Origin: Pseudomonadota bacterium
Lineage (GTDB): Bacteria > Pseudomonadota > Alphaproteobacteria > Rhizobiales > Xanthobacteraceae
NCBI GenBank assembly: GCA_023404705.1
Contig: JAEYAU010000276.1
Span: forward strand, 1 to 7,939
Reading direction: 5' to 3'
DNA: 7,939 nt
Made by a program: the position numbers and the translations under genes. The notes under the pieces are model-generated. The model was not told the DNA's origin. It saw nothing but the letters and a program-made list of their open reading frames with translations, and did not search any database. Below, in pieces: positions 1 to 5,855 of the stretch (positions are counted from its first letter, which is position 1; each line of letters starts with the position of its first letter).

Positions 1-47
1 GCGAGGAGAGTGACTGAGGCGGGACGGCGCTGCGGCTCAATGCCTTG

Positions 48-80
48 CGCGACGGATCAGGAATAGTATGGTCCGTCGCG
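48..80 (+). other. Inverted repeat (hairpin) in the pgk leader
   Basis: A perfect 9-bp inverted repeat, CGCGACGGA at 48-56 and TCCGTCGCG at 72-80, encloses a 15-nt interior. A G-U pair and a G-C pair can extend the stem by two more pairs. It ends 13 nt before the pgk ribosome-binding site. No T-run follows, so it does not look like a normal intrinsic terminator. It could be an RNA-stabilising or processing hairpin in a longer transcript, or a protein-binding site. The rest of 1-47 shows no recognisable coding signal; frame 1 stays open from the window edge to a stop at 64-66 but resembles nothing I know. Confidence 0.5.
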
Positions 81-93
81 ACCAAGTGCCTAC

Positions 94-98
94 GAGGA
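94..98 (+). promoter_or_regulatory. Ribosome-binding site of pgk
   Basis: GAGGA lies 6 nt before the ATG at 105. This spacing, plus the match of the following residues (MPAFKTLDD, then the RVDLNVP motif) to the usual PGK N-terminus, decides the start at 105 over an in-frame ATG at 45. Confidence 0.75.
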
Positions 99-104
99 TC
101 ATCC

Positions 105-1301
105 ATGCCTGCTTTTAAGACTCTCGACGACCTCACCGACATTGCCGGGAAGCGTGTGCTCCTGCGCGTCGATCTCAATGTTCCGGTTGCAGACGGTGAA
201 GTGACCGACGCAACCCGTATTGAGCGCGTCGCGCCGACAATCCGTGAGCTCTCCGACAAGGGCGCCAAGGTGATCCTGCTCGCCCATTTCGGCCGGCCCA
301 AGGGCCGCGATCCGAAGGAATCGCTGCGCCCTGTCGCGGCCGCGGTGTCCGAGATCATCAAGCGGCCGGTGGGTTTCGCCGAGGACTGCGTCGGTCCTGC
401 CGCCGAGACGGCCGTCAACGCCATGAAGCCGGGCGACATCCTCTGTCTGGAGAACACCCGCTTCCACAAGGAAGAAGAGAAGAACGATCCGGCCTTCGTC
501 GCCGAGCTGGCGAAGCTCGGCGACATCTGGGTCAACGACGCCTTCTCGGCCGCCCACCGCGCCCATGCCTCGACCGAAGGTCTCGGCCACAAGCTGCCGG
601 CCTATGCGGGCCGCACCATGCAGGCCGAGCTCGACGCGCTCACGCGCGCGCTCGAGGCGCCCGAGCGTCCGGTCGCCGCCATCGTGGGCGGCGCCAAGAT
701 CTCGACCAAGCTCGACCTGCTCGGGAACCTGATCGCGAAAGTCGACGTTCTGGTGATCGGCGGCGCCATGGCCAACACTTTCCTGGCCGCCCAGGGAAAA
801 GCGGTCGGCAAGTCGCTTGCCGAGCACGACCTCACCGGGACCGCACGGGAGATCATGGACAAGGCCAAGGCCCGCAGCTGCGACATCGTACTGCCCGTGG
901 ATGTGGTCGTGGCGCAGCAGTTCGCCGCGCATGCCCCGTCGCGCGCCGTGTCGGTCGACGCGGTCGGGGCCGAGGACATGATCCTCGACATCGGCCCGCG
1001 CAGCGTCGAGCACGTGGTCTCGCGGCTCGCGCGCGTCAAAACTCTGGTCTGGAACGGTCCCTTCGGCGCTTTCGAGATGGAGCCCTTCGACACCGGCACC
1101 GTCCAGGTCGCGGAGGCCGCGGCCGAGCTGACGGAAGGTCGCAAGCTCGTCACCGTGGCGGGCGGCGGCGACACCGTCGCGGCCCTCAATGCGGCCGGCG
1201 TGGCCGACCGATTTACCTATCTTTCGACCGCGGGCGGCGCCTTCCTGGAATGGCTGGAAGGCAAGGCCTTGCCTGGTGTAGAGGTCTTGCGACAGCGCTG
1301 A
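105..1301 (+). CDS. pgk: Phosphoglycerate kinase
   Basis: Cytoplasmic enzyme that reversibly moves a phosphate between 1,3-bisphosphoglycerate and ADP, giving 3-phosphoglycerate and ATP; used in glycolysis, gluconeogenesis and the Calvin cycle. The 398 residues match the usual bacterial length. Family motifs appear in order: RVDLNVP (21-27) and GRPKG (63-67) of the substrate-binding N-domain, ENTRF (116-120), DAFSAAHRAHAS (145-156), GGAKISTKL (195-203) at the start of the nucleotide-binding C-domain, WNGPFGAFE (316-324), GGGDT (353-357) and STAGGAFLEWLEG near the C-terminus (374-386). No key residue seems missing. The aldolase gene follows 49 nt downstream on the same strand, so the two are probably co-transcribed. 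In many alphaproteobacteria a gap gene lies upstream; the window starts too late to show it. Confidence 0.98.
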   Translation: MPAFKTLDDLTDIAGKRVLLRVDLNVPVADGEVTDATRIERVAPTIRELSDKGAKVILLAHFGRPKGRDPKESLRPVAAAVSEIIKRPVGFAEDCVGPAAETAVNAMKPGDILCLENTRFHKEEEKNDPAFVAELAKLGDIWVNDAFSAAHRAHASTEGLGHKLPAYAGRTMQAELDALTRALEAPERPVAAIVGGAKISTKLDLLGNLIAKVDVLVIGGAMANTFLAAQGKAVGKSLAEHDLTGTAREIMDKAKARSCDIVLPVDVVVAQQFAAHAPSRAVSVDAVGAEDMILDIGPRSVEHVVSRLARVKTLVWNGPFGAFEMEPFDTGTVQVAEAAAELTEGRKLVTVAGGGDTVAALNAAGVADRFTYLSTAGGAFLEWLEGKALPGVEVLRQR

Positions 1302-1326
1302 TTTGCGCACACGGATTTGCACACAC
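1301..1326 (+). repeat. Short imperfect direct repeat in the pgk-fba spacer
   Basis: ATTTGCGCACAC (1301-1312) recurs as ATTTGCACACAC (1315-1326), 11 of 12 positions identical and separated by GG. The first copy starts on the last base of the pgk stop codon. It may be a chance duplication or a binding site; nothing in the sequence decides. Confidence 0.5.
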
Positions 1327-1333
1327 CTACGGG

Positions 1334-1346
1334 AAGGATTGGAGGA
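1334..1346 (+). promoter_or_regulatory. Ribosome-binding site of fba
   Basis: A purine-rich stretch holds AAGGA at 1334-1338 and GGAGGA at 1341-1346, the latter 4 nt before the ATG at 1351. It supports that start over an in-frame TTG at 1303, which lies only 1 nt after the pgk stop and has no such signal of its own. Confidence 0.75.
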
Positions 1347-1350
1347 GACG

Positions 1351-2376
1351 ATGAACCTCGTTGAGCTCAACCGGGTCGCCGAGGCCATGGTCGCGCCGGG
1401 TCGCGGCATTCTCGCGGCCGACGAATCGTCGAGCACCATCAAGAAGCGCTTCGACGCCATCGGCGTCGAGTCCACGGCGGACAACCGCCGCGACTATCGC
1501 GAGTTCTTGTTCCGCTCGAACGAGGCGATGTCGAAATACATCTCGGGCGTGATCCTCTACGACGAGACCATCCGCCAGAGCGCCAAGGACGGCACGCCGC
1601 TCGTCAAGCTGATCGAGCAGGCCGGCTCGCTCCCCGGCATCAAGGTCGACAAGGGCGCCAAGCCCCTGCCCTTCTGCCCCGGCGAGACCATCACGGAAGG
1701 CCTTGACGGCCTGCGCGAGCGCCTGATCGAGTATCGCGGCCTCGGCGCCAAGTTCGCCAAGTGGCGCGCCGTGATCGACATCGCGCCCGGCATCCCGAGC
1801 TACACCGCGATCAAGGCGAACGCCCACGCGCTCGCCCGCTACGCGGCGCTTTGCCAGGAAGAGCAGATCGTTCCGATCGTGGAGCCCGAGGTGCTGATGG
1901 ATGGCGATCACGACATCGATCGCTGCTACACGGTCACCGAGTGGGTGCTGAAGGCGACCTTCGAGGAGCTCTACTACAACCGCGTGGCACTCGAGGGCAT
2001 GGTGCTGAAACCCAACATGGCGATCTCGGGCAAGAAGTGCCCGCAGCGCGCCGGCGTTGAGGAAGTCGCCGAGAAGACCGTGCGCCTGCTCAAGGCCTGC
2101 GTGCCGGCCACCGTTCCGGGCATCGCCTTCCTCTCGGGCGGCCAGAGCGACGAGGAGGCGACCGCCCATCTCGACGCCATGAACAAGATCGGCAACCTGC
2201 CCTGGAAGCTGACCTTCTCCTACGGCCGTGCCCTGCAGGCCGCGCCGCAGAAGGCCTGGTCCGGCAAGACCGAGAATGTCGCGGCCGCACAGCGCGCCTT
2301 CGCGCACCGCGCCCGCATGAACGGCCTCGCGGCCAAGGGCGAGTGGAAGGCTGATCTGGAGAAGAAGGCGGCGTAA
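1351..2376 (+). CDS. fba: Class I fructose-bisphosphate aldolase
   Basis: Schiff-base (metal-independent) aldolase that reversibly cleaves fructose 1,6-bisphosphate into dihydroxyacetone phosphate and glyceraldehyde 3-phosphate. The 341-residue product is the vertebrate-like 'glycolytic' class I type, not the DhnA type or the zinc-dependent class II enzyme. Visible landmarks are RGILAADES (18-26) with the active-site Asp24, GIKVDKG (96-102), FAKWR (135-139) with Lys137, VEPEVL (177-182) with catalytic Glu178, LEGMVLKPNM (214-223) with the Schiff-base Lys220, and the phosphate-binding SGGQ (262-265). It lacks the C-terminal Tyr tail of the animal enzymes, as bacterial members commonly do. It lies just behind pgk and is followed 42 nt later by a strong terminator stem, so it is probably the last gene of that transcript. 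A gene symbol such as fbaB or fda might be used elsewhere for class I enzymes. Confidence 0.96.
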   Translation: MNLVELNRVAEAMVAPGRGILAADESSSTIKKRFDAIGVESTADNRRDYREFLFRSNEAMSKYISGVILYDETIRQSAKDGTPLVKLIEQAGSLPGIKVDKGAKPLPFCPGETITEGLDGLRERLIEYRGLGAKFAKWRAVIDIAPGIPSYTAIKANAHALARYAALCQEEQIVPIVEPEVLMDGDHDIDRCYTVTEWVLKATFEELYYNRVALEGMVLKPNMAISGKKCPQRAGVEEVAEKTVRLLKACVPATVPGIAFLSGGQSDEEATAHLDAMNKIGNLPWKLTFSYGRALQAAPQKAWSGKTENVAAAQRAFAHRARMNGLAAKGEWKADLEKKAA

Positions 2377-2388
2377 GAGGCGCCCGCT

Positions 2389-3642
2389 CTAGGCGTCGAG
2401 CAACGCGCGCAGCGTTTCGGCCCGCGGCTCTGCCGCGGGCCTTTTTGCTGCGCGGGCGGCACCGTCCGGCGCCATCAAGTCCAACACACCGTTCGGCGCC
2501 GAAAGCGCGCGCGCGAAACCGAGTGGACCGCACGCCAGCATGAAATAGTCGTAGGCCGCGTGCCGCTTGTTCGCGAGCACGAGCTGGTAGTGCAGCCGCA
2601 TCAGGCGATGCGGATAGAGCCAGAGCGTCCGCAGCGGCCGTCGCCAGAGCGTCCGCACGTCGAACAAGTCGCCGAGGCTGACGGTGCGGATGAGCGGCCG
2701 CGCCTCGACGCGATCCGCTTCGATCGGCCTGAGCGTGACCGGATCGGTCCCATAGAAGCTGATCACGTCGAGCCAGGCCTGCACGTCGGCCCAGAAGATC
2801 GACGGCTCCGCAACGACTCGCGCCACGCGCATCCGCAGCGCATCCGCAGCGGGATGCAGCGTGAATTTCGGGATGGTCGAGCCCACCGTGAGCAGGCCGA
2901 TGCTCGACCCGCGCCGGCAGAGCGCGCTGTCGCGCGCGAGCGCCCGCGCAAGGACTTCGACCGCCAGCGCGGCGCCGAAGCTGTGGCCGACCACCAGGAT
3001 CTCGTCCGCCTTGCCACTTCGCGCGCAGGCGACGAGCCGCTCCGCGAATTCATCCAGCCGCTGCTCGAGATCGTGCTGCCGCCCGCGCAGATAGGCGAGC
3101 CCGAAGATCCAGTTGTCAAGCGCGTGCTGAATCCGCCGGTTGCGTCCCTGCCAGCGCATCAGGAACGCGAACACCAACGCGGCGACCGTGGCCTCGACCA
3201 AGAGGCTCGCGATGGTCTGCTCCACATAACCGGCAAGCCAGGCCCCACATGCCCAGCCCACCAGCGCGAAACCCGCCACGTAGAGATAGGGATAGAGCAG
3301 ATAGAGCCCTGCCCGCCACGCGCGTGCGAAATAGCGGCCGGCCGTGCCGTTGGCGACGAAGTTCAGAAGGACGCCGGCGCCGGACCACAGCCGGCGCACG
3401 GGCCCGCGCCGCATATCGGCGAGGACGATGTCGTCCCAGAGCAGCGGCTCGTAGCGCGTCTCGACCTGCCAGTCGGGTCCGCGCGTCCAGATCGACCAGG
3501 CCTCGTCGTGCTCGGCGATCGCGGCCGACACTTGCCAGGTGCGCGCGAACACGCCGACCTCGCGACGCAGCCGCGTGTACTGCGCGCGCACGCCGATCGG
3601 ATCGTAGCCACCGAGATAGAAGACGTGCCGGCGTCTGATCAT
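2389..3642 (-). CDS. Membrane-anchored alpha/beta-hydrolase-like protein (putative lipase/esterase fold), function unknown
   Basis: Protein of 417 residues with no recognised name. A GHSFG motif at 219-223, preceded by the hydrophobic strand EILVVGHSF, is the nucleophile elbow (Ser221) of alpha/beta hydrolases and lipases. The N-terminal HVFYLGGYDP (6-15) resembles the first core strand and oxyanion loop of such enzymes. Two strongly hydrophobic segments at about 112-138 and 142-163 look like a transmembrane hairpin placed between that strand and the elbow, so it is probably held in the inner membrane. Candidate acid and base residues (Asp292 or Asp300; His345, His351 or His361) cannot be assigned from sequence alone. 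The ATG at 3642 has no clear Shine-Dalgarno sequence, but the conserved-looking N-terminus supports it. It converges with fba: the two stop codons are 12 nt apart and the fba terminator lies inside its last codons. The outer-membrane gene upstream is on the same strand but separated by a hairpin. Substrate unknown. Confidence 0.8.
   Translation of the reverse strand: MIRRRHVFYLGGYDPIGVRAQYTRLRREVGVFARTWQVSAAIAEHDEAWSIWTRGPDWQVETRYEPLLWDDIVLADMRRGPVRRLWSGAGVLLNFVANGTAGRYFARAWRAGLYLLYPYLYVAGFALVGWACGAWLAGYVEQTIASLLVEATVAALVFAFLMRWQGRNRRIQHALDNWIFGLAYLRGRQHDLEQRLDEFAERLVACARSGKADEILVVGHSFGAALAVEVLARALARDSALCRRGSSIGLLTVGSTIPKFTLHPAADALRMRVARVVAEPSIFWADVQAWLDVISFYGTDPVTLRPIEADRVEARPLIRTVSLGDLFDVRTLWRRPLRTLWLYPHRLMRLHYQLVLANKRHAAYDYFMLACGPLGFARALSAPNGVLDLMAPDGAARAAKRPAAEPRAETLRALLDA
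2419..2446 (+). terminator. Rho-independent terminator of pgk-fba
   Basis: A perfect 10-bp GC-rich stem (GGCCCGCGGC at 2419-2428 with GCCGCGGGCC at 2432-2441) and a 3-nt loop are followed directly by TTTTT at 2442-2446. It works in the + direction only, since no T-run follows it on the other strand. It sits within the last codons of the convergent hydrolase-like gene. Confidence 0.9.
2619..2657. repeat. In-frame 15-bp direct repeat inside the hydrolase-like gene
   Basis: GCCAGAGCGTCCGCA occurs at 2619-2633 and exactly again at 2643-2657, a 24-bp period. On the coding (minus) strand this gives a repeated RTLW eight residues apart (RTLWRRPLRTLW). It is probably a small in-frame duplication in the C-terminal part of the protein. 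Confidence 0.6.
2829..2850. repeat. Perfect 11-bp tandem duplication inside the hydrolase-like gene
   Basis: GCATCCGCAGC at 2829-2839 is repeated at once at 2840-2850. The unit is not a multiple of three, so the copies are read in different frames, and loss or gain of a unit would break the reading frame. The frame is open across it here. Confidence 0.6.
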
Positions 3643-3648
3643 GTTCGA

Positions 3649-3658
3649 TGACGCGTCA
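3649..3658. promoter_or_regulatory. Palindrome TGACGCGTCA before the hydrolase-like gene
   Basis: A perfect 10-bp palindrome lies 6 nt upstream of the minus-strand ATG at 3642, in the place where a ribosome-binding site would be expected. It could be an operator or chance in GC-rich DNA. No promoter hexamers were convincingly seen in 3643-3693. Confidence 0.25.
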
Positions 3659-3693
3659 CACGACGCCCTTGATCACCGGCGCTTGGAAAGGGA

Positions 3694-3720
3694 GCGGAGC
3701 CGCCCGTCAGGCGGCTCCGC
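3694..3720 (-). terminator. Hairpin terminator after the outer-membrane protein gene
   Basis: A perfect 11-bp stem (GCGGAGCCGCC at 3694-3704, GGCGGCTCCGC at 3710-3720) with a 5-nt loop begins 8 nt after the stop codon of the minus-strand barrel gene. On the minus strand it is followed by TCCCTTTCC, a weak T-rich tail, so termination may be incomplete and allow read-through into the hydrolase-like gene. Confidence 0.7.
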
Positions 3721-3728
3721 CGAAGCGA

Positions 3729-4427
3729 TCAGAACTTGTAGCCGAGCGTCGCGACGAGCGAGTCCGAGCTTGCGCCGATCGAGGCCGCGAAGGTCGTGAA
3801 CGGCGTCACGAGCGTATAGGTCTTATCCTGCCACTCGATGTGCGTGTAGTGCAGGCCAGCGAACCAATTGCGGGCGAACATATACTTCACGCCCGCGTTC
3901 AGCACGAGGCCGACATGGGTCTGGTCGTCCGACACCGAAGTGGCCGCCGGCGCGAAGAACGGGTTGTTCACCGTGACGCGGCCTTCGCCGAAAGCGACGC
4001 CGACGCCCACATAAGGCTGCAGGTTGCCGAACGCGTAGCCGAATTGCGCGGTGCCCAGCACAGCCCAGCGGAAGCGACCCTCGTAGCTGACACCCGCCAG
4101 AGCCGGGTCCGAGATGGTATCGTCCGCATTGGACCAGACGGGCGCCGCGATGCGCGCGCCGATGACGAAATTGTTCGGCAGCTGCCAGTCGTAGCCGCCG
4201 AAGAGGCCCACGACCCAACCGTCCGGATTGGCCGTGACGGTCGTGCCGGTCAGCGACAGAACGCTGTCCGTGCGACCCCACACATATCCGGCCTCACCGC
4301 CGACGTAGAAGCCGGTCCAGTTGACCACCGGCACCGGCGCGTATGGCGCAGCCTTGACCGGCATGTCCGCGGCGTTGGCGATCGATCCGCTCATGACCAT
4401 CGCGGCCGCGAGAAGCAGTTTCTTCAT
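3729..4427 (-). CDS. Outer-membrane beta-barrel protein (Omp25/opacity-like family)
   Basis: Secreted protein of 232 residues predicted to form a small barrel in the outer membrane. It begins with a classic signal peptide (MKKLLLAAAMVMSGSIANA, cleavage likely after Ala19 at A-N-A, mature start near ADMPVKA). A short Ala/Pro-rich linker follows, then WTGFYVGGEAGYVWG (37-51), which is the typical entry to the barrel in Rhizobiales Omp25/Omp31-like proteins. The remainder alternates aromatic and polar residues in barrel-strand fashion (WVVGLFGGYDW 71-81, QPYVGVGVAFGEG 137-149, WFAGLHYTHIEW 188-199) and ends LVATLGYKF with the terminal Phe that BAM-assembled barrels favour. A good ribosome-binding site precedes it and a hairpin follows it, so it is probably a single-gene transcript. 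It diverges from the MlaC-like operon. Such proteins are usually structural or surface antigens; no specific channel function can be read. Confidence 0.9.
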   Translation of the reverse strand: MKKLLLAAAMVMSGSIANAADMPVKAAPYAPVPVVNWTGFYVGGEAGYVWGRTDSVLSLTGTTVTANPDGWVVGLFGGYDWQLPNNFVIGARIAAPVWSNADDTISDPALAGVSYEGRFRWAVLGTAQFGYAFGNLQPYVGVGVAFGEGRVTVNNPFFAPAATSVSDDQTHVGLVLNAGVKYMFARNWFAGLHYTHIEWQDKTYTLVTPFTTFAASIGASSDSLVATLGYKF

Positions 4428-4587
4428 TGACGCCCCCTGTCGAATTCACAACCGATCCTAGGATATGCATGACTATTCACCGCGCACTATGACTTCAGGG
4501 CAACAGGTCACAGGCAAAAAGACGTGGCATGGTGGGAACTTACCGATTGGTGACATGCTGAAATATGACGCAAGGGAAGCCGGGGTG
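4428..4587. promoter_or_regulatory. Divergent intergenic region with a 10-bp palindrome
   Basis: The 160 bases between the two divergent genes must hold the promoters for the barrel gene (minus) and the ABC operon (plus). It is visibly richer in A and T than its surroundings. No confident -35/-10 pair could be assigned in either direction. The perfect palindrome ATCCTAGGAT at 4455-4464 contains CTAG, a tetramer rare in most bacterial genomes, and is a candidate operator. AAGGGA at 4572-4577 is the probable ribosome-binding site of the plus-strand gene, 10 nt before the ATG at 4588. Confidence 0.45.
4432..4438 (-). promoter_or_regulatory. Ribosome-binding site of the outer-membrane protein gene
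   Basis: On the minus strand AGGGGGC lies 4 nt before the ATG at 4427, a strong purine-rich signal that fixes this start together with the signal peptide that follows. Confidence 0.7.
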
Positions 4588-5178
4588 ATGATGCGGCGGC
4601 ATCTCGCGGTTGCGGCCCTGGCCGCGCTGATGTGGCTGGGGTCGGCGCCCCGAGCCGCAGCCGATTCGTCGCGAGTCGTCGCCACCGTCCATGCAGCAGC
4701 AACCGATACGACCATCGCTCCCGAGGAGCGCCGCGGCCGGCTCGTCGCGACCGTGCAGCGAAGTTTCGATCTCCCCGCGCTGGCGCAAGCCGTCCTGCGC
4801 GCCCGCTGGCAGGCCGCCCCGGAGCCGGATCGCGCGGCCTTCGTCGGCGCACTCGGCGACCTCGTGACCGACCGCCTTCTGCAGCGCCTCGCCCCGCGCA
4901 GCGGCGCGCCGTTCCGCATCGTCAAGGAGGACTCGCTGCCGGGTGGCGACACGCTCATCACCTCGACGCTCACGCTTGGTCCGGATCGGCTGGTCGTGAT
5001 CGACTGGCGCATGCGGCATACGCCGGAGCCGAGGATCGTCGACATCGTGGTCGAGGGCCGCTCGATGGTCGTGAGCACGCGCGAGGAGCTCGCGCGCGAG
5101 CTCGCCGGGGACGCGACCTCGCTGCAGGCGATCACGGCCGCGCTGACCGCGCGCGCCCGCCGGACCGGGTCGCGATGA
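4588..5178 (+). CDS. MlaC/Ttg2D-family periplasmic protein, probable lipid-binding component of an ABC transporter
   Basis: Protein of 196 residues, close to the usual MlaC size. The first 25 residues are a signal peptide (positive MMRRH, a hydrophobic core, cleavage after A-A-A before DSS), so the mature protein is periplasmic. Family-like features are RSFDLPALAQAVL and the conserved Trp74, the DRAAFVGALGDLV helix (81-93) that corresponds to the 'eqraaF...f..lL' segment, VVIDWRM (136-142), DIVVEGRSMVVSTREEL (152-168), the counterpart of the 'Dv.veGvSlv..yR..f' signature, and a C-terminal helix with LQAITAAL. In characterised Mla systems MlaC carries phospholipid between membranes. The start at 4588 is chosen because the signal peptide begins there and AAGGGA precedes it; in-frame ATGs at 4465 and 4555 would add residues that spoil the signal peptide. 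Its TGA overlaps the next ATG (ATGA), which implies translational coupling to the ATPase. Family assignment is by motif recall, fairly sure; the substrate is inferred. Confidence 0.78.
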   Translation: MMRRHLAVAALAALMWLGSAPRAAADSSRVVATVHAAATDTTIAPEERRGRLVATVQRSFDLPALAQAVLRARWQAAPEPDRAAFVGALGDLVTDRLLQRLAPRSGAPFRIVKEDSLPGGDTLITSTLTLGPDRLVVIDWRMRHTPEPRIVDIVVEGRSMVVSTREELARELAGDATSLQAITAALTARARRTGSR

Positions 5179-5855
5179 CGGCGCCGCTGATCGAGCTCCG
5201 CGACGTCCGCCGCACCTTCGACGGCGGGCGCATCACGGGCCTCGCCGGAGTGTCGACAGCCATTCGTCATCACGAGTCGGTCGCCGTCATGGGCCCGAGC
5301 GGCAGCGGCAAGTCCACGCTCGTGAACGCGATTTGTGGTCTCGATCCGCCGACCTCCGGCAGCGTGTATTTCGAAAGCGAGCCCGTCACCGACAACCGCG
5401 CCTGGGCGCGCCTGCGGGCGCGGCGGATCGGCATCGTGTTCCAGCAGTTCAACCTGCTGCCGACGCTCACCGCACGCGAGAATGTGGAGGCCGCGAGCCT
5501 CGATGCTGTTCCGCAAGCGGGCGCCCGTCGCGCCGCTGCGTTGCAGCTCATGGAGCGCGTCGGCATTCCGCATTGCGCAGACCGCCGGCCCGCTGAGCTG
5601 TCCGGCGGCGAGCGCCAGCGCGTCGCCATCGCGCGCGCGATCGCGGGCGGCCGCGACGTGCTGGTCTGCGACGAGCCGACCGGCAGTCTCGATCAGGCCG
5701 CAAGCCGTCAGGTGCTGGATCTGCTCTTGGACCTGCACCGCGTCTCGCGCGTGGCCCTGGTGATCGTCACGCACGATCCTGGCGTGGCGAAGCTTTGTAC
5801 GCGACGCATCACCCTCATCGACGGCCGCATCGTGAAGGACGAGGCCGCGGCATGA
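5175..5855 (+). CDS. ABC transporter ATP-binding protein, LolD/MacB type
   Basis: Cytoplasmic ATPase subunit of 226 residues, the usual length for LolD-like proteins. It has all the motifs: Walker A GPSGSGKST (40-48), Q-loop FQQFNLLPTLTARENV (89-104), signature LSGGERQRVAIARA (142-155), Walker B DVLVCDEP (161-168) with catalytic Glu167, D-loop SLD (171-173) and the switch His200 in VTHD. The 'FNLLPTLTARENV' Q-loop and 'LSGGERQRVAIARAI' are typical of the LolD/MacB/FtsE-like (MJ0796) clade, which pairs with FtsX-type permeases; MlaF proteins look different here. It starts at the ATG overlapping the stop of the MlaC-like gene and its own TGA overlaps the ATG of the permease gene (ATGA again). 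No strong ribosome-binding site is seen, in line with coupling. Substrate not readable from this subunit. Confidence 0.95.
   Translation: MTAPLIELRDVRRTFDGGRITGLAGVSTAIRHHESVAVMGPSGSGKSTLVNAICGLDPPTSGSVYFESEPVTDNRAWARLRARRIGIVFQQFNLLPTLTARENVEAASLDAVPQAGARRAAALQLMERVGIPHCADRRPAELSGGERQRVAIARAIAGGRDVLVCDEPTGSLDQAASRQVLDLLLDLHRVSRVALVIVTHDPGVAKLCTRRITLIDGRIVKDEAAA

Noticed and set aside
1303..1350. TTG start at 1303 for the aldolase
   Set aside because: The added 16 residues are absent from the usual N-terminus and the GGAGGA signal belongs to the ATG at 1351.
99..1484. Long minus-strand open frame (461 codons) opposite pgk and the start of fba
   Set aside because: It lies over the unmistakable pgk gene. 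Its product is rich in Arg, Gly, Asp and His with no motif, as expected for the antisense of a GC-rich gene.
2560..3651. Plus-strand open frame (363 codons) opposite the hydrolase-like gene
   Set aside because: Its product is Arg/Glu/Pro/His-rich without hydrophobic core or motif, while the minus strand has a nucleophile elbow and transmembrane segments.
3648..4430. Plus-strand open frame (260 codons) opposite the barrel gene
   Set aside because: The minus strand encodes a signal peptide, barrel strands and a terminal Phe with a good ribosome-binding site; the plus frame is charged low-information sequence.
4465..4587. In-frame upstream extension of the MlaC-like gene (ATG at 4465 or 4555)
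   Set aside because: The extra residues are hydrophilic and would bury the signal peptide; AAGGGA precedes the ATG at 4588.
4632..5174. Upstream extension of the ATPase frame
   Set aside because: It runs in another frame through the MlaC-like gene; the ATPase fold begins at the ATG at 5175.
4588..5178. Reading of the MlaC-like protein as HpnM, the hopanoid-related member of the family
   Set aside because: No hpn gene or RND-type HpnN is near; the partner genes are an ABC ATPase and permease. It cannot be fully excluded without a profile search.
4473..5774. Minus-strand open frame (433 codons) opposite the MlaC-like and ATPase genes
   Set aside because: Antisense to a complete ABC ATPase; no family feature in the product.
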